Source of the DNA: Chthonomonadaceae bacterium
GTDB lineage: Bacteria > Armatimonadota > Chthonomonadetes > Chthonomonadales > Chthonomonadaceae
Reading direction: 5' to 3'
NCBI GenBank assembly: GCA_025355115.1
Contig: JANXLO010000060.1
Location: forward strand, 1 to 5,828
Length of the DNA: 5,828 nt
A model generated the notes under the pieces. That model saw nothing but the letters and a program-made list of their open reading frames with translations, ran no database searches and was not told the origin of the DNA. Shown piece after piece: positions 1-5,626 of this stretch. The position numbers and the translations under genes are program-made. The stretch's first letter is position 1. Each line of letters opens with the position of its first letter.

Positions 1-220
1 GAAACGCGCCGCGGAGCGTTGACGAGCTATGGGGAGGAATCCCAGACTGAATGAGGCCCTCCCGGCCGTTTGTGGATGTATTGGGTTGGGCATGTCACAC
101 TCCTGCCCGAGCAATCACCGCATTGGGTGCGGAGACTATACCGCCCAATCGCCGTGCAGAGTGCGGCGCTCGTGCGGCATGCTTCGCCTATAGCATGCTC
201 ACATTCATTGGCAAGCCACT
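1..220. other. No supported gene; unassigned left edge
   Basis: No convincing coding sequence was found. A plus-strand frame is open from base 1 to a TGA at 52-54, so up to 17 codons could be the tail of an upstream gene, but that is too short to identify. A 64-codon plus-strand ORF from 51 has a GGAGGA about 14 bases upstream (too far), a translation with no recognisable domain, and runs into the terminator hairpin at 225-261, so I do not call it. Two structural items are visible: an interrupted inverted repeat at 122-149 (ATTGGG and CGG paired with CCG and CCCAAT around an 8-base loop) and two copies of the palindrome GCATGC at 177-182 and 193-198. Neither can be given a function from sequence alone. 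Confidence 0.5.
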
Positions 221-261
221 AAAAAGCAGGACGGGGGAGAGTTGACTCTCCCAGTCCTGCT
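221..261 (-). terminator. Rho-independent terminator of the small exported-protein gene
   Basis: Arms at 225-241 and 246-261 pair (AGCAGGAC then GGGAGAG against CTCTCCC then GTCCTGCT) with one internal mismatch/bulge and a 4-base TTGA loop at 242-245. On the minus strand the stem is followed directly by TTTTT (plus-strand AAAAA, 221-225), the classic layout for leftward termination. It starts about 50 bases after the stop codon at 312, so it is the natural end of that transcription unit. No T-run follows the stem on the plus strand, so it is directional. Confidence 0.88.
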
Positions 262-311
262 GACTGATTAGCCACTAGCTGAAGCCGGTTTGTCGGCCCG
301 GCTGATCGCGG

Positions 312-707
312 CTAGGCGCGCACGAACGTGTAGTATCTGCGGCCATTGCGCGTGACCAGTTTGCGGACGTAGCGATGGCCGTTCTGACGATAAGAGGATC
401 GGCCGTAGTAGCTGGCGCGGTCATGGTCGATCTTGCTCTGGCTCTTGCGGTCGTGCTCGTATCGGTTCAGCGAATAGAGCGTTCCGGCGGCGCCAAGAAT
501 GGTGACGGTCTTGTCATGCTTCAGCAGGCCGTATGCTGTGGCGGCTCCGCTGCCGTAGGAAAGGTTGCGCCAGTCGTTCTTGGTCTTCTGGCGATGCTTG
601 GAGGCCTGATCCAGCGATCCCTGAGCATTTGCTGCGATGGGCGCTACGGCGCATGCTACCAATAGGGCGGCAGCCAGAATAGAGGCGTATATTCCATTTC
701 GTTTCAT
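312..707 (-). CDS. Small exported protein of unknown function
   Basis: The product is 131 residues. I do not recognise a named family. Residues 1-28 form a clear export signal: MKR, a hydrophobic core over about 6-26, and ANA before Gln29, an acceptable signal peptidase I site. The core also contains Leu16-Val17-Ala18-Cys19, which fits a lipobox, so it could instead be a lipoprotein. The mature part is basic and rich in Tyr, Arg and Ser. It starts with a charged stretch (about 37-48), then two short Gly/Ala-rich hydrophobic segments (about 51-62 and 69-80) that could form a helical hairpin, then a charged RYEHDRKSQSKIDHDR stretch and an RNGRRYY-type C-terminus. ATG at 707 was chosen because AAGGAG lies 6 bases upstream and the signal peptide begins there; an in-frame start at 761 would put 18 polar residues before the signal. 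The gene is monocistronic with its own terminator. A surface or periplasmic location is inferred; the function is unknown. Confidence 0.82.
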   Translation of the reverse strand: MKRNGIYASILAAALLVACAVAPIAANAQGSLDQASKHRQKTKNDWRNLSYGSGAATAYGLLKHDKTVTILGAAGTLYSLNRYEHDRKSQSKIDHDRASYYGRSSYRQNGHRYVRKLVTRNGRRYYTFVRA

Positions 708-713
708 TTTAAG

Positions 714-719
714 CTCCTT
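714..719 (-). promoter_or_regulatory. Ribosome binding site fixing the start at 707
   Basis: AAGGAG on the minus strand, separated from ATG (707-705) by the 6 bases CTTAAA. This near-perfect Shine-Dalgarno decides for the start at 707 over the in-frame upstream start at 761. Confidence 0.85.
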
Positions 720-1220
720 GTTTCCCAGCGGACTTCGAAAACGCCGGGATTTTGTACACATTCCGAAAACGGTCGCGCTCGGGAATTGTGACTATGCATA
801 AGTCGTAGCGAGCACAAAAAATGTTCCCTAATGTGCCGGTACGCTTGCAAAGGCTCGCAGTAGCTCCGCTCTATATTCACTGTATACACGAAACTGTACA
901 GACAATCCCTCATCCTTATCAACTTTTGAAGGTTCGCTCTCCCGAACTCCCACAGCCGTGACGATAACTTCCGCGCAGAGATTAAATCAGGACGAAGTAG
1001 CGATCATTCCTATGACTAATACAGGTATACTCGCTGGGGTACGTCGGGATTCACGATTGAATTGCCGCAAAGGCAGACCCTCCATACGCTACTCGATGTA
1101 CATGTAAGCAGCACTCGAAGACGAGGCGGATGTGAACTTCGCTGCACATGATCTCCCGGACGGAACTGGGAGCAGGGTTCTACGACCTGATAGGGCAACG
1201 CTCCTGTCAATTCACCTGGG

Positions 1221-1225
1221 AAGGA
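1221..1225 (+). promoter_or_regulatory. Ribosome binding site fixing the start at 1234
   Basis: AAGGA lies 8 bases before ATG at 1234-1236, within a purine-rich run starting at 1218. It supports this start rather than an in-frame ATG at 1132, which would place 34 extra residues before the prepilin leader. Confidence 0.75.
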
Positions 1226-1233
1226 TTGAAAGA

Positions 1234-2082
1234 ATGATCTCAAACCCCCATCACTCCAGCAGACGATCCGCGTTCACCCTTATCGAACTGCTCGTCGTCA
1301 TCGCCATCATCGCGATTCTAGCCGCCATTCTTTTCCCCGTATTCGCGCAAGCTCGCGAAAAGGCTCGGCAGACCGCCTGCCTCAGCAACCTTAAGCAGAT
1401 CAGCATCTCCCTGACGATGTACCAGTCCGACTACGACAGCATGTATCCACCGTCGCAGTTGCCTCCAAGCGGCGCGAATCTCGTGTCGTGGCCGACGATG
1501 ATCCAACCCTACATCAAGAACGAGCAGGTGTTCGTCTGCCCGTCGTCAAGTCCTACGGCTTCTGCAGCGGACCCGGCGTTCCTCATTCCCACCACTAAGA
1601 CGTACGCAGGACGCACACGAACAGCCATTTCATTCGGCACACTGACCGGTGCAGACGGCAGCACGGCCCAGCCGTTCTTGGTGAATGGGCTCTCCTACGG
1701 ACGCAATTTGATTCCGGATACGGCAGCTGCCTGGAAGACGCCCAACTTCAAAACAGCCACGAATGCGAAGAGCGGCTTTGTGACAACGGGCACGACTGTA
1801 TCCGTCATCGAGTCCCAAATCGAAGATCCGGCTGGCACCATTCATATCTGTGATGCGATGACCGGTTCCGCCACCGGCGATCCGACGGTTCAGGGCAACA
1901 GCATCCGCGGCATTCAGAGCGAAGATCGTACCGACCATTTCAAGACCGACACAGCTTCGAAAGTGGCTTACCGTCACGCTGGCGGGTTCGAGGCGCTCTT
2001 CGGAGACGGCCACGCCAAATATCGAAAGTGGGGCTCGACCAAGCCCTGCGAATGGACCATTCAGGAAGATACCTGCCCGTAG
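1234..2082 (+). CDS. Type IV pilin-like (pseudopilin) protein with H-X9-DG C-terminal motif, DUF1559 type
   Basis: The product is 282 residues. A basic leader (1-13, with Arg10-Arg11) precedes the prepilin-peptidase site, with cleavage predicted between Ala13 and Phe14. Mature residue 5 is Glu (Glu18 of FTLIE), and a hydrophobic helix covers about residues 19-38, followed by [14 protein letters not shown] and CLSNLKQ. The globular region ends in the H-X9-DG motif (His248 to Asp258-Gly259). This arrangement is characteristic of the secreted pseudopilin-like proteins heavily expanded in Planctomycetota and Armatimonadota; their molecular role is mostly unproven. By family knowledge the protein should be processed by a PilD-type peptidase and anchored or assembled at the cell envelope by a type II secretion or type IV pilus machine. 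No peptidase, ATPase or platform gene lies here, so it is an orphan. Odd points are Ala instead of the usual Gly at -1, and two C-terminal cysteines (272 and 281) that could form a disulphide. The gene stands alone and ends at the shared terminator at 2121-2170. Confidence 0.92.
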   Translation: MISNPHHSSRRSAFTLIELLVVIAIIAILAAILFPVFAQAREKARQTACLSNLKQISISLTMYQSDYDSMYPPSQLPPSGANLVSWPTMIQPYIKNEQVFVCPSSSPTASAADPAFLIPTTKTYAGRTRTAISFGTLTGADGSTAQPFLVNGLSYGRNLIPDTAAAWKTPNFKTATNAKSGFVTTGTTVSVIESQIEDPAGTIHICDAMTGSATGDPTVQGNSIRGIQSEDRTDHFKTDTASKVAYRHAGGFEALFGDGHAKYRKWGSTKPCEWTIQEDTCP

Positions 2083-2120
2083 CCGACCACAGATCCAGGG
2101 TGTAAACCGCTCGCTGTCCT

Positions 2121-2170
2121 AAAAGCGCGTCTGTCCGCACACGATTGGTGTGCGGACAGACGCCCTTTTT
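2121..2170. terminator. Strong, probably bidirectional terminator between convergent genes
   Basis: A perfect 16-bp stem pairs 2127-2142 with 2148-2163 around a 5-base GATTG loop. On the plus strand it is followed by CC and TTTTT (2166-2170), ending the pseudopilin transcript. On the minus strand it is followed by GC and TTTT (plus-strand AAAA, 2121-2124), so it can also stop the arabinofuranosidase transcript, whose stop codon (2171-2169) overlaps the plus-strand T-run. One element therefore appears to serve both converging genes. Confidence 0.9.
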
Positions 2171-3662
2171 ATCGAAGCTGCGTTTGCGCTCGCAGGGCGG
2201 CGAAGGCCAGAGGCGGGAGGGTGAGGGTGATGCCGCCGGAATCGGTCAAGGTGGCGAGGGCGGGCTTTGGGGTGAGCAGGTCAGGCGTTTCCCAACTGTT
2301 GGCGGCCTTGGGATCGTCGCCGCAGAGAATGTCGAGCCCGAGTACAGCTGAAGCGCGGACATCCGTGAGGTGGATGTCGAGCGTGACGGCGTCGGTCTGG
2401 CTGCGGTTGACGACGAAGACGGCCAGTGCACCGTCCTGGGCGAGGCTCGCGGAGACATCGAGAACGGGGGTTTCGCCGCGATCGCCAGCCATGTAGAGAG
2501 GAGATTCGAGCTGAGTGCGGAGCGATTTGCCGCGGGTGTGCTCGGCCATTAGCTGGAAGGGATAGTAGGTGCTCTGAACAAGCAGGCCCTCGCGACGCGT
2601 CAGGAGGGGAGCTATGACATTGACGATCTGAGCGATGCAGGCGATCTTTACGACATCGGCCCTCCGGATGAAGGCGTTGAGGTACTGGGCGACGACCAGG
2701 GCGTCCTCAAGGTTGTAGACCTCCTCGCAGAGGGCGGGGGCCTCCTTCCATTTCCCGTTGCCGTGGGTGTTTTTGTACCAGACGTTCCACTCGTCGAAGG
2801 AGAGATAGACGCGCTTTTCGGAGCGCTTCAGGCCCCGAACGTAGTCGAAGAGACCGGCGTAGTCCTCGATGATGCGCTCGATTTCGACGCCCTCCGCGAG
2901 GAACCAGGCGCTGTCGCCTCTGTGGTTGTTGCTGTAGCGATGGGCGGAGACGTAGTGGACGGAGTCCCAGCAGTATTCGAGTGTAATGCGGTCGTAGCTG
3001 AGGTAGGTTGCGAGGCCGCGGGCAGAGGAGCCGCAGGCAACCAGCTCGATGGAGTCGTCGAGGCCGCGCATGAGCTTGGCGGCCTGGTCGGCGCGCATGG
3101 CGTACTCCTCGGCGGGGACATGACCGGCCTGCCAGGGACCGTCCATCTCGTTGCCGAGGCACCAGGTCTTGACGGCGTAAGGCTCGGGATGGCCGTTCTG
3201 CGCACGGCGGTCGGCCCAGTACGTTCCGGTGGGAAGGTTGCAGTATTCTAGAAGCGCTCCAGCCTCGGCGGAGCCGCGCGTGCCGAGGTTGACGGCCATC
3301 ATTGGGGCTGTCTGAGCCGCTTTGCACCAGTGCATGAACTCGTCTGTGCCGAAGGCGTTGGTCTCGACGCTTTTCCAGGCGAATTCAGGCCGTCGGGGGC
3401 GCTGTTCACGAGGGCCGATGCCGTCTGTCCAGTCGTAGTTGCTCACGAAGTTGCCTCCGGGGTAGCGCATGAGCGGCATGCGCATCTTCTGAAGCGCAGC
3501 GAGAACGTCGGTGCGGTAGCCATTGGCGTCGGAGAGCGGATTGCCGGGGTCGTAGACTCCCTCGTAGACGGCCCTCCCCAGGTGCTCCAGAAACCCGCCG
3601 AAGATCCGCGGGTCTATTTCTCCCACATGAAACTGCGTATCCAGCGTCAATTTTGCCTGCAT
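2169..3662 (-). CDS. abfA: Alpha-L-arabinofuranosidase, glycoside hydrolase family 51
   Basis: The 497-residue product matches characterised bacterial GH51 enzymes end to end (about 500 residues). It removes terminal alpha-L-arabinofuranosyl groups from arabinan, arabinoxylan and their oligosaccharides (EC 3.2.1.55) with retention. The N-terminus has the family stretch FGGFLEHLGRAVYEGVYDPG (21-40), then MRYPGGNFVSNYDW (65-78), GPREQRPRRPEFAWKSVETN (83-102) and NLGTRG (125-130). The catalytic acid/base is Glu172 in GNEMDGPW and the nucleophile is Glu291 in SFDEWNVWY; both are intact. A C-terminal beta domain follows from about 390. No signal peptide is visible, so it should act in the cytoplasm on imported oligosaccharides. 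ATG at 3662 was chosen because AAGGA lies 5 bases upstream and family homology begins within a few residues; an in-frame start at 3701 adds only 13 basic residues. No transporter or other sugar gene is adjacent. A LacI-type operator-like site lies about 110 bases upstream. Confidence 0.96.
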   Translation of the reverse strand: MQAKLTLDTQFHVGEIDPRIFGGFLEHLGRAVYEGVYDPGNPLSDANGYRTDVLAALQKMRMPLMRYPGGNFVSNYDWTDGIGPREQRPRRPEFAWKSVETNAFGTDEFMHWCKAAQTAPMMAVNLGTRGSAEAGALLEYCNLPTGTYWADRRAQNGHPEPYAVKTWCLGNEMDGPWQAGHVPAEEYAMRADQAAKLMRGLDDSIELVACGSSARGLATYLSYDRITLEYCWDSVHYVSAHRYSNNHRGDSAWFLAEGVEIERIIEDYAGLFDYVRGLKRSEKRVYLSFDEWNVWYKNTHGNGKWKEAPALCEEVYNLEDALVVAQYLNAFIRRADVVKIACIAQIVNVIAPLLTRREGLLVQSTYYPFQLMAEHTRGKSLRTQLESPLYMAGDRGETPVLDVSASLAQDGALAVFVVNRSQTDAVTLDIHLTDVRASAVLGLDILCGDDPKAANSWETPDLLTPKPALATLTDSGGITLTLPPLAFAALRAQTQLR

Positions 3663-3667
3663 GATTT

Positions 3668-3672
3668 TCCTT
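3668..3672 (-). promoter_or_regulatory. Ribosome binding site of abfA
   Basis: AAGGA on the minus strand, in an A-rich context and 5 bases from ATG at 3662. It favours this start over the in-frame start at 3701. Confidence 0.75.
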
Positions 3673-3739
3673 TTTTGCTTTTCCCATCGGACTGTTCCCA
3701 TGCCGAGTTGACCGCACAGGTTCCGCTGTCATTTCGCCA

Positions 3740-3767
3740 AGTGTAGGGCTGTCTCCTGCGAGCGCAA
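3740..3767 (-). promoter_or_regulatory. Candidate abfA promoter (weak match)
   Basis: On the minus strand TTGCGC (3767-3762) and TACACT (3745-3740) are separated by 16 bases and would give a transcript with a leader of roughly 70 bases. The -10 box matches the sigma-70 consensus at four of six positions and the -35 box at only three, so this is a suggestion. Its position just downstream of the operator-like repeat makes it more attractive than sequence match alone. Confidence 0.3.
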
Positions 3768-3770
3768 AGA

Positions 3771-3794
3771 GCAAACGTTTTCCAGCTGAAAACG
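3771..3794. promoter_or_regulatory. LacI/PurR-family operator-like repeat upstream of abfA
   Basis: GCAAACGTTTTC (3771-3782) is a near-palindrome (five of six positions) with a central CG, very close to the core of PurR/LacI-family operators (GCAAACGTTTGC type) and to catabolite-responsive elements. Its right half, CGTTTTC (3776-3782), is also one arm of a second inverted repeat with GAAAACG (3788-3794) across CAGCT, giving three half-sites in a row. LacI-family regulators commonly control glycosidase genes, so a role in sugar-responsive control of abfA is plausible. No regulator gene is in the window and binding is inferred only from motif resemblance. Confidence 0.45.
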
Positions 3795-3813
3795 CCTGAG
3801 GGGAGCTCGGGGA

Positions 3814-3829
3814 CTGAAGTACTCTTCAG
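3814..3829. repeat. Small inverted repeat with TACT loop
   Basis: CTGAAG (3814-3819) pairs with CTTCAG (3824-3829) around TACT (3820-3823). Only 7 bases separate it from the larger hairpin at 3837-3874, which has the same TACT loop. On the minus strand it comes just after that hairpin, so it may help end pdxS transcription; no T-run follows it. Confidence 0.5.
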
Positions 3830-3836
3830 CTTAAAG

Positions 3837-3874
3837 ACTAGAGGGCGAAGCACTACTGTGCTTCGCCCTCTAGT
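3837..3874 (-). terminator. Probable terminator hairpin of pdxS
   Basis: A perfect 17-bp stem pairs 3837-3853 with 3858-3874 around a 4-base TACT loop; the arms contain AGAGGGCGAAGCAC and its complement. On the minus strand it begins about 38 bases after the pdxS stop codon and is followed by CTTTAAG, a weak T-run. The stem is strong enough to act as a terminator or as a 3'-end stabilising structure, but the poor T-run keeps the call below certain. The plus strand has no T-run after it and no gene that needs it. Confidence 0.65.
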
Positions 3875-3912
3875 GCTCTGTTCCCACTATTCGATATCGA
3901 GGATGAATTTTT

Positions 3913-4809
3913 TTACCAGCCGCGATTTGCCATCAGCTCGGTTTCAGGCAGAGCGCGGATGTCGAGACCGGGCATCGCCTCTCCCAGACCAGTCGAGATT
4001 TCGGCGAGGTAGGCAGGATCGTTGTAGTGCGTGACGGCGTCCACTATGGCACGGGCGCGGCATTTTGGATCGGAGGACTTAAAGATGCCCGAGCCGACGA
4101 AGACCGCTTCTGCGCCCAGGTGCATCATCAGCGCCGCATCGGCAGGAGTGGCGACGCCGCCCGCGGAGAAGTTTGGAACAGGCAAACGACCTGTATTGTG
4201 GACTTCGAGCACGAGGTCGTAGGGCGCACGAAGCTCCTTGGCGGCGACCATCAGCTCGTCCTCACGCAGGGTCTGAATGCGTCGAATCTCGCGCATCAGG
4301 GTTCGCATGTGCCGCACGGCCTCTACTACATTGCCGGTTCCGGCTTCGCCCTTCGTGCGGATCAGAGCCGCGCCTTCGCCTATGCGTCGCAGTGCCTCGC
4401 CGAGGTCACGGCAGCCGCAGACGAACGGAACTTTGAAAGCCAGCTTGTGAATGTGGTTCTCTTCATCCGCCGGAGTGAGGACTTCGCTCTCGTCGATGTA
4501 GTCCACACCGAGGGCCTCCAGTATCTGGGCCTCGACGATATGGCCGATGCGGCACTTGGCCATAACGGGGATCGTCACGGCGGCCATGATGTCCTTGATC
4601 ATCTTCGGGTCGGACATTCGCGCCACGCCGCCGTCCTTGCGGATATCGGACGGCACGCGCTCGAGCGCCATGACGGCGGTCGCTCCAGCCTCGTGAGCGA
4701 TCACCGCCTGCTCCACATTGGCGACGTCCATTATGACGCCGCCCTTCAGCATCTCCGCCAGCCCAACCTTCGTCCTCCAAGTGGACTTCTGCGCCTCATA
4801 CGTACTCAT
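3913..4809 (-). CDS. pdxS: Pyridoxal 5'-phosphate synthase, lyase/synthase subunit PdxS
   Basis: The 298-residue product is full length for PdxS (SNZ/Pdx1). It forms a (beta/alpha)8 barrel that makes pyridoxal 5'-phosphate from ribose 5-phosphate, glyceraldehyde 3-phosphate and ammonia (EC 4.3.3.6) in the cytoplasm. Key residues are in place: Asp28 in GGVIMDV, the ribose-phosphate Schiff-base lysine Lys85 in [10 protein letters not shown], and the second lysine Lys153 in [10 protein letters not shown]. These correspond to Asp24, Lys81 and Lys149 of the Bacillus subtilis protein. [17 protein letters not shown] (213-229) and [13 protein letters not shown] (236-248) are phosphate-binding family blocks, and the C-terminus ends RGW as usual. 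ATG at 4809 was chosen because GAGGAG lies 9 bases upstream and homology starts there; the in-frame start at 4920 would add 37 unrelated residues across the likely promoter. The glutaminase partner pdxT, often next door, is not in the window. Confidence 0.98.
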   Translation of the reverse strand: MSTYEAQKSTWRTKVGLAEMLKGGVIMDVANVEQAVIAHEAGATAVMALERVPSDIRKDGGVARMSDPKMIKDIMAAVTIPVMAKCRIGHIVEAQILEALGVDYIDESEVLTPADEENHIHKLAFKVPFVCGCRDLGEALRRIGEGAALIRTKGEAGTGNVVEAVRHMRTLMREIRRIQTLREDELMVAAKELRAPYDLVLEVHNTGRLPVPNFSAGGVATPADAALMMHLGAEAVFVGSGIFKSSDPKCRARAIVDAVTHYNDPAYLAEISTGLGEAMPGLDIRALPETELMANRGW

Positions 4810-4818
4810 CTGCACTCT

Positions 4819-4824
4819 CTCCTC
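4819..4824 (-). promoter_or_regulatory. Ribosome binding site of pdxS
   Basis: GAGGAG on the minus strand, 9 bases before ATG at 4809. It decides for this start against the in-frame upstream start at 4920. Confidence 0.78.
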
Positions 4825-4849
4825 ATAGCATTGTCGTTCGTCAAAACCT

Positions 4850-4879
4850 AGTATACCTTGTCCCAAGGGCCGAATTCGG
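4850..4879 (-). promoter_or_regulatory. Candidate pdxS promoter with palindrome in the -35 region
   Basis: TATACT (minus strand, 4855-4850) is a five-of-six match to a -10 box, about 40 bases before the pdxS start codon. No good -35 hexamer exists at the expected distance; that position is instead occupied by the 10-base palindrome CCGAATTCGG (4870-4879). This layout would suit an activator-dependent promoter, but a chance palindrome is not excluded. Confidence 0.35.
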
Positions 4880-4912
4880 TGACCAAGAGATGGAGAAAAT
4901 TGTCTGTTCTCT

Positions 4913-4968
4913 CCCTTCACTTAAGGAAGGGGTCCGGGGCAGGCAGCGAGCGAAGCGGGCGGTTCCCC
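4913..4968. repeat. Intergenic structure downstream of recR: short hairpin plus GC-rich block
   Basis: CCCTTC (4913-4918) pairs with GAAGGG (4926-4931) around a 7-base loop containing CTTAAG. Next to it, 4936-4968 is a very GC-rich block bounded by GGGG and CCCC with GCGAGCGAAGCG in its centre, unlike flanking coding DNA. It lies 16 to 72 bases after the recR stop and no T-run follows on the minus strand, so a simple terminator is not supported. It may be a dispersed intergenic repeat or an RNA-stabilising structure. Confidence 0.35.
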
Positions 4969-4984
4969 TCGCCTTTCGCACAGG

Positions 4985-5581
4985 CTACATCTCGCGGCGC
5001 CACTGCATGGCGGAGATAAGGGTCGCCTGATCGGCGTAGTCGAGGTCGCCGCCGGCGGGGAGGCCGTGTGCGATCTGCGTCACTTTGACGCCAAGGGGCT
5101 TCAGGCGTCCGGCGAGGAAAAGTGTGGTCGTCTGACCTTCGGTGGTCGGGTTCAGAGCCAGGATCACTTCCTGTACGCCGTCCGCGACGCGAGGGAACAG
5201 TTCGCGAATCTTCAGCATATCGGGCGTAATATTGTCCATCGGCGAGATCAGGCCCTGCAGGACATGGTACAGCCCCTTATAGTCGTTGGTTTTTTCGATG
5301 GCGATCAGGTCGCGGGTTTCGGCGACGATACAGAGCTGCGTCGGATCGCGCCTGGGGTCGCGGCACACTTCGCAGAGATCCTGATCCGTAAAGTTGGAGC
5401 AGACTTTGCAGAGGCGAATGTGCTCCTTGACTGCCTCTATCGCTTCGGCCAGTTGCCGTGCCTCCTCCCTGGTCTGACGAAGGATATGGAACGCCATCCG
5501 TTGCGCCGACTTGGGGCCGATGCCGGGCAGACGTTCCAACTCCGCCACCAGTCGTGCCAGCGGTTTCGCATAGTGCAACAT
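4985..5581 (-). CDS. recR: Recombination mediator protein RecR
   Basis: The 198-residue product has the normal RecR length and domain order. A helix-hairpin-helix lies near the N-terminus (LPGIGPKSAQRMAFHIL, 18-34). A four-cysteine zinc site follows (Cys58, Cys61, Cys70, Cys73), then a Toprim domain (about 82-180) with VAETRD (Glu88), LALNPTTEGQTT (141-152) and the AHGLPAGGDLDYAD block (171-184). With RecO (and RecF) it loads RecA onto SSB-coated single-stranded DNA at gaps in recombinational repair. The start MLHYAKPLARL fits the family, although the site before it is weak (GAGAAAG about 11 bases upstream), which may point to coupling with the upstream gene. The ybaB stop codon lies 45 bases upstream, the conserved ybaB-recR arrangement, so cotranscription is likely. 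pdxS follows after 175 bases. Confidence 0.98.
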   Translation of the reverse strand: MLHYAKPLARLVAELERLPGIGPKSAQRMAFHILRQTREEARQLAEAIEAVKEHIRLCKVCSNFTDQDLCEVCRDPRRDPTQLCIVAETRDLIAIEKTNDYKGLYHVLQGLISPMDNITPDMLKIRELFPRVADGVQEVILALNPTTEGQTTTLFLAGRLKPLGVKVTQIAHGLPAGGDLDYADQATLISAMQWRREM

Positions 5582-5626
5582 AGAGTGTGACTTTCTCGCA
5601 GGATTTGTGTGAGAACCGGCGGCTGT

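Larger units (their letters stand above)
708..1233. other. Divergent intergenic region with repeated palindromes
   Basis: About 525 bases lie between the divergent starts at 707 and 1234, with no convincing gene. Short ORFs here lack a usable ribosome binding site and have non-protein-like translations rich in Cys, His and Arg. The stretch is lower in GC than its neighbours and must hold both promoters. Visible elements are TGTACA at 753-758, TGTATACA at 881-888, CTGTACAG at 894-901 and ATGTACAT at 1096-1103. CGAAAACG occurs at 736-743 and 764-771, the second copy inside the inverted repeat CCG-AAAA-CGG. A TATACT at 1026-1031 resembles a plus-strand -10 box but has no matching -35, so I do not call a promoter. 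Confidence 0.55.

Noticed and set aside
51..245. Plus-strand 64-codon ORF at the left edge
   Set aside because: The possible ribosome binding site is about 14 bases away, the translation shows no domain or signal, and the ORF runs into the hairpin of a terminator that belongs to the opposite strand.
704..922. Minus-strand 72-codon ORF overlapping the start of the exported-protein gene by an ATGA-type overlap
   Set aside because: The overlap looks like translational coupling, but the ORF begins with TTG, lacks a usable ribosome binding site, and its Cys/His/Arg-rich translation looks like non-coding DNA. The downstream gene has its own strong AAGGAG.
1026..1031. TATACT as a -10 box for the pseudopilin gene
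   Set aside because: No -35-like hexamer at 16-18 bases and a leader of about 200 bases; not enough to call a promoter.
1050..1150. Possible cyclic-di-GMP (GEMM) riboswitch, because of a GCCGCAAAGGC stretch upstream of the pseudopilin
   Set aside because: Only a short piece resembles the conserved core; the expected paired helices and tetraloop-receptor could not be found in order.
1132..1233. N-terminal extension of the pseudopilin from an upstream ATG at 1132
   Set aside because: It would put 34 residues before a prepilin leader that should be short and basic, and a good ribosome binding site precedes ATG 1234.
2707..3327. Long minus-strand and plus-strand ORFs inside abfA, and similar ones inside pdxS and recR
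   Set aside because: They are shadows of the real genes in other frames; their translations are Arg- or Val/Ala-biased and lack domains, while the abfA, pdxS and recR frames match well-known families end to end.
4810..4920. N-terminal extension of PdxS by 37 residues
   Set aside because: The extension has no similarity to PdxS, and a GAGGAG site precedes ATG 4809.
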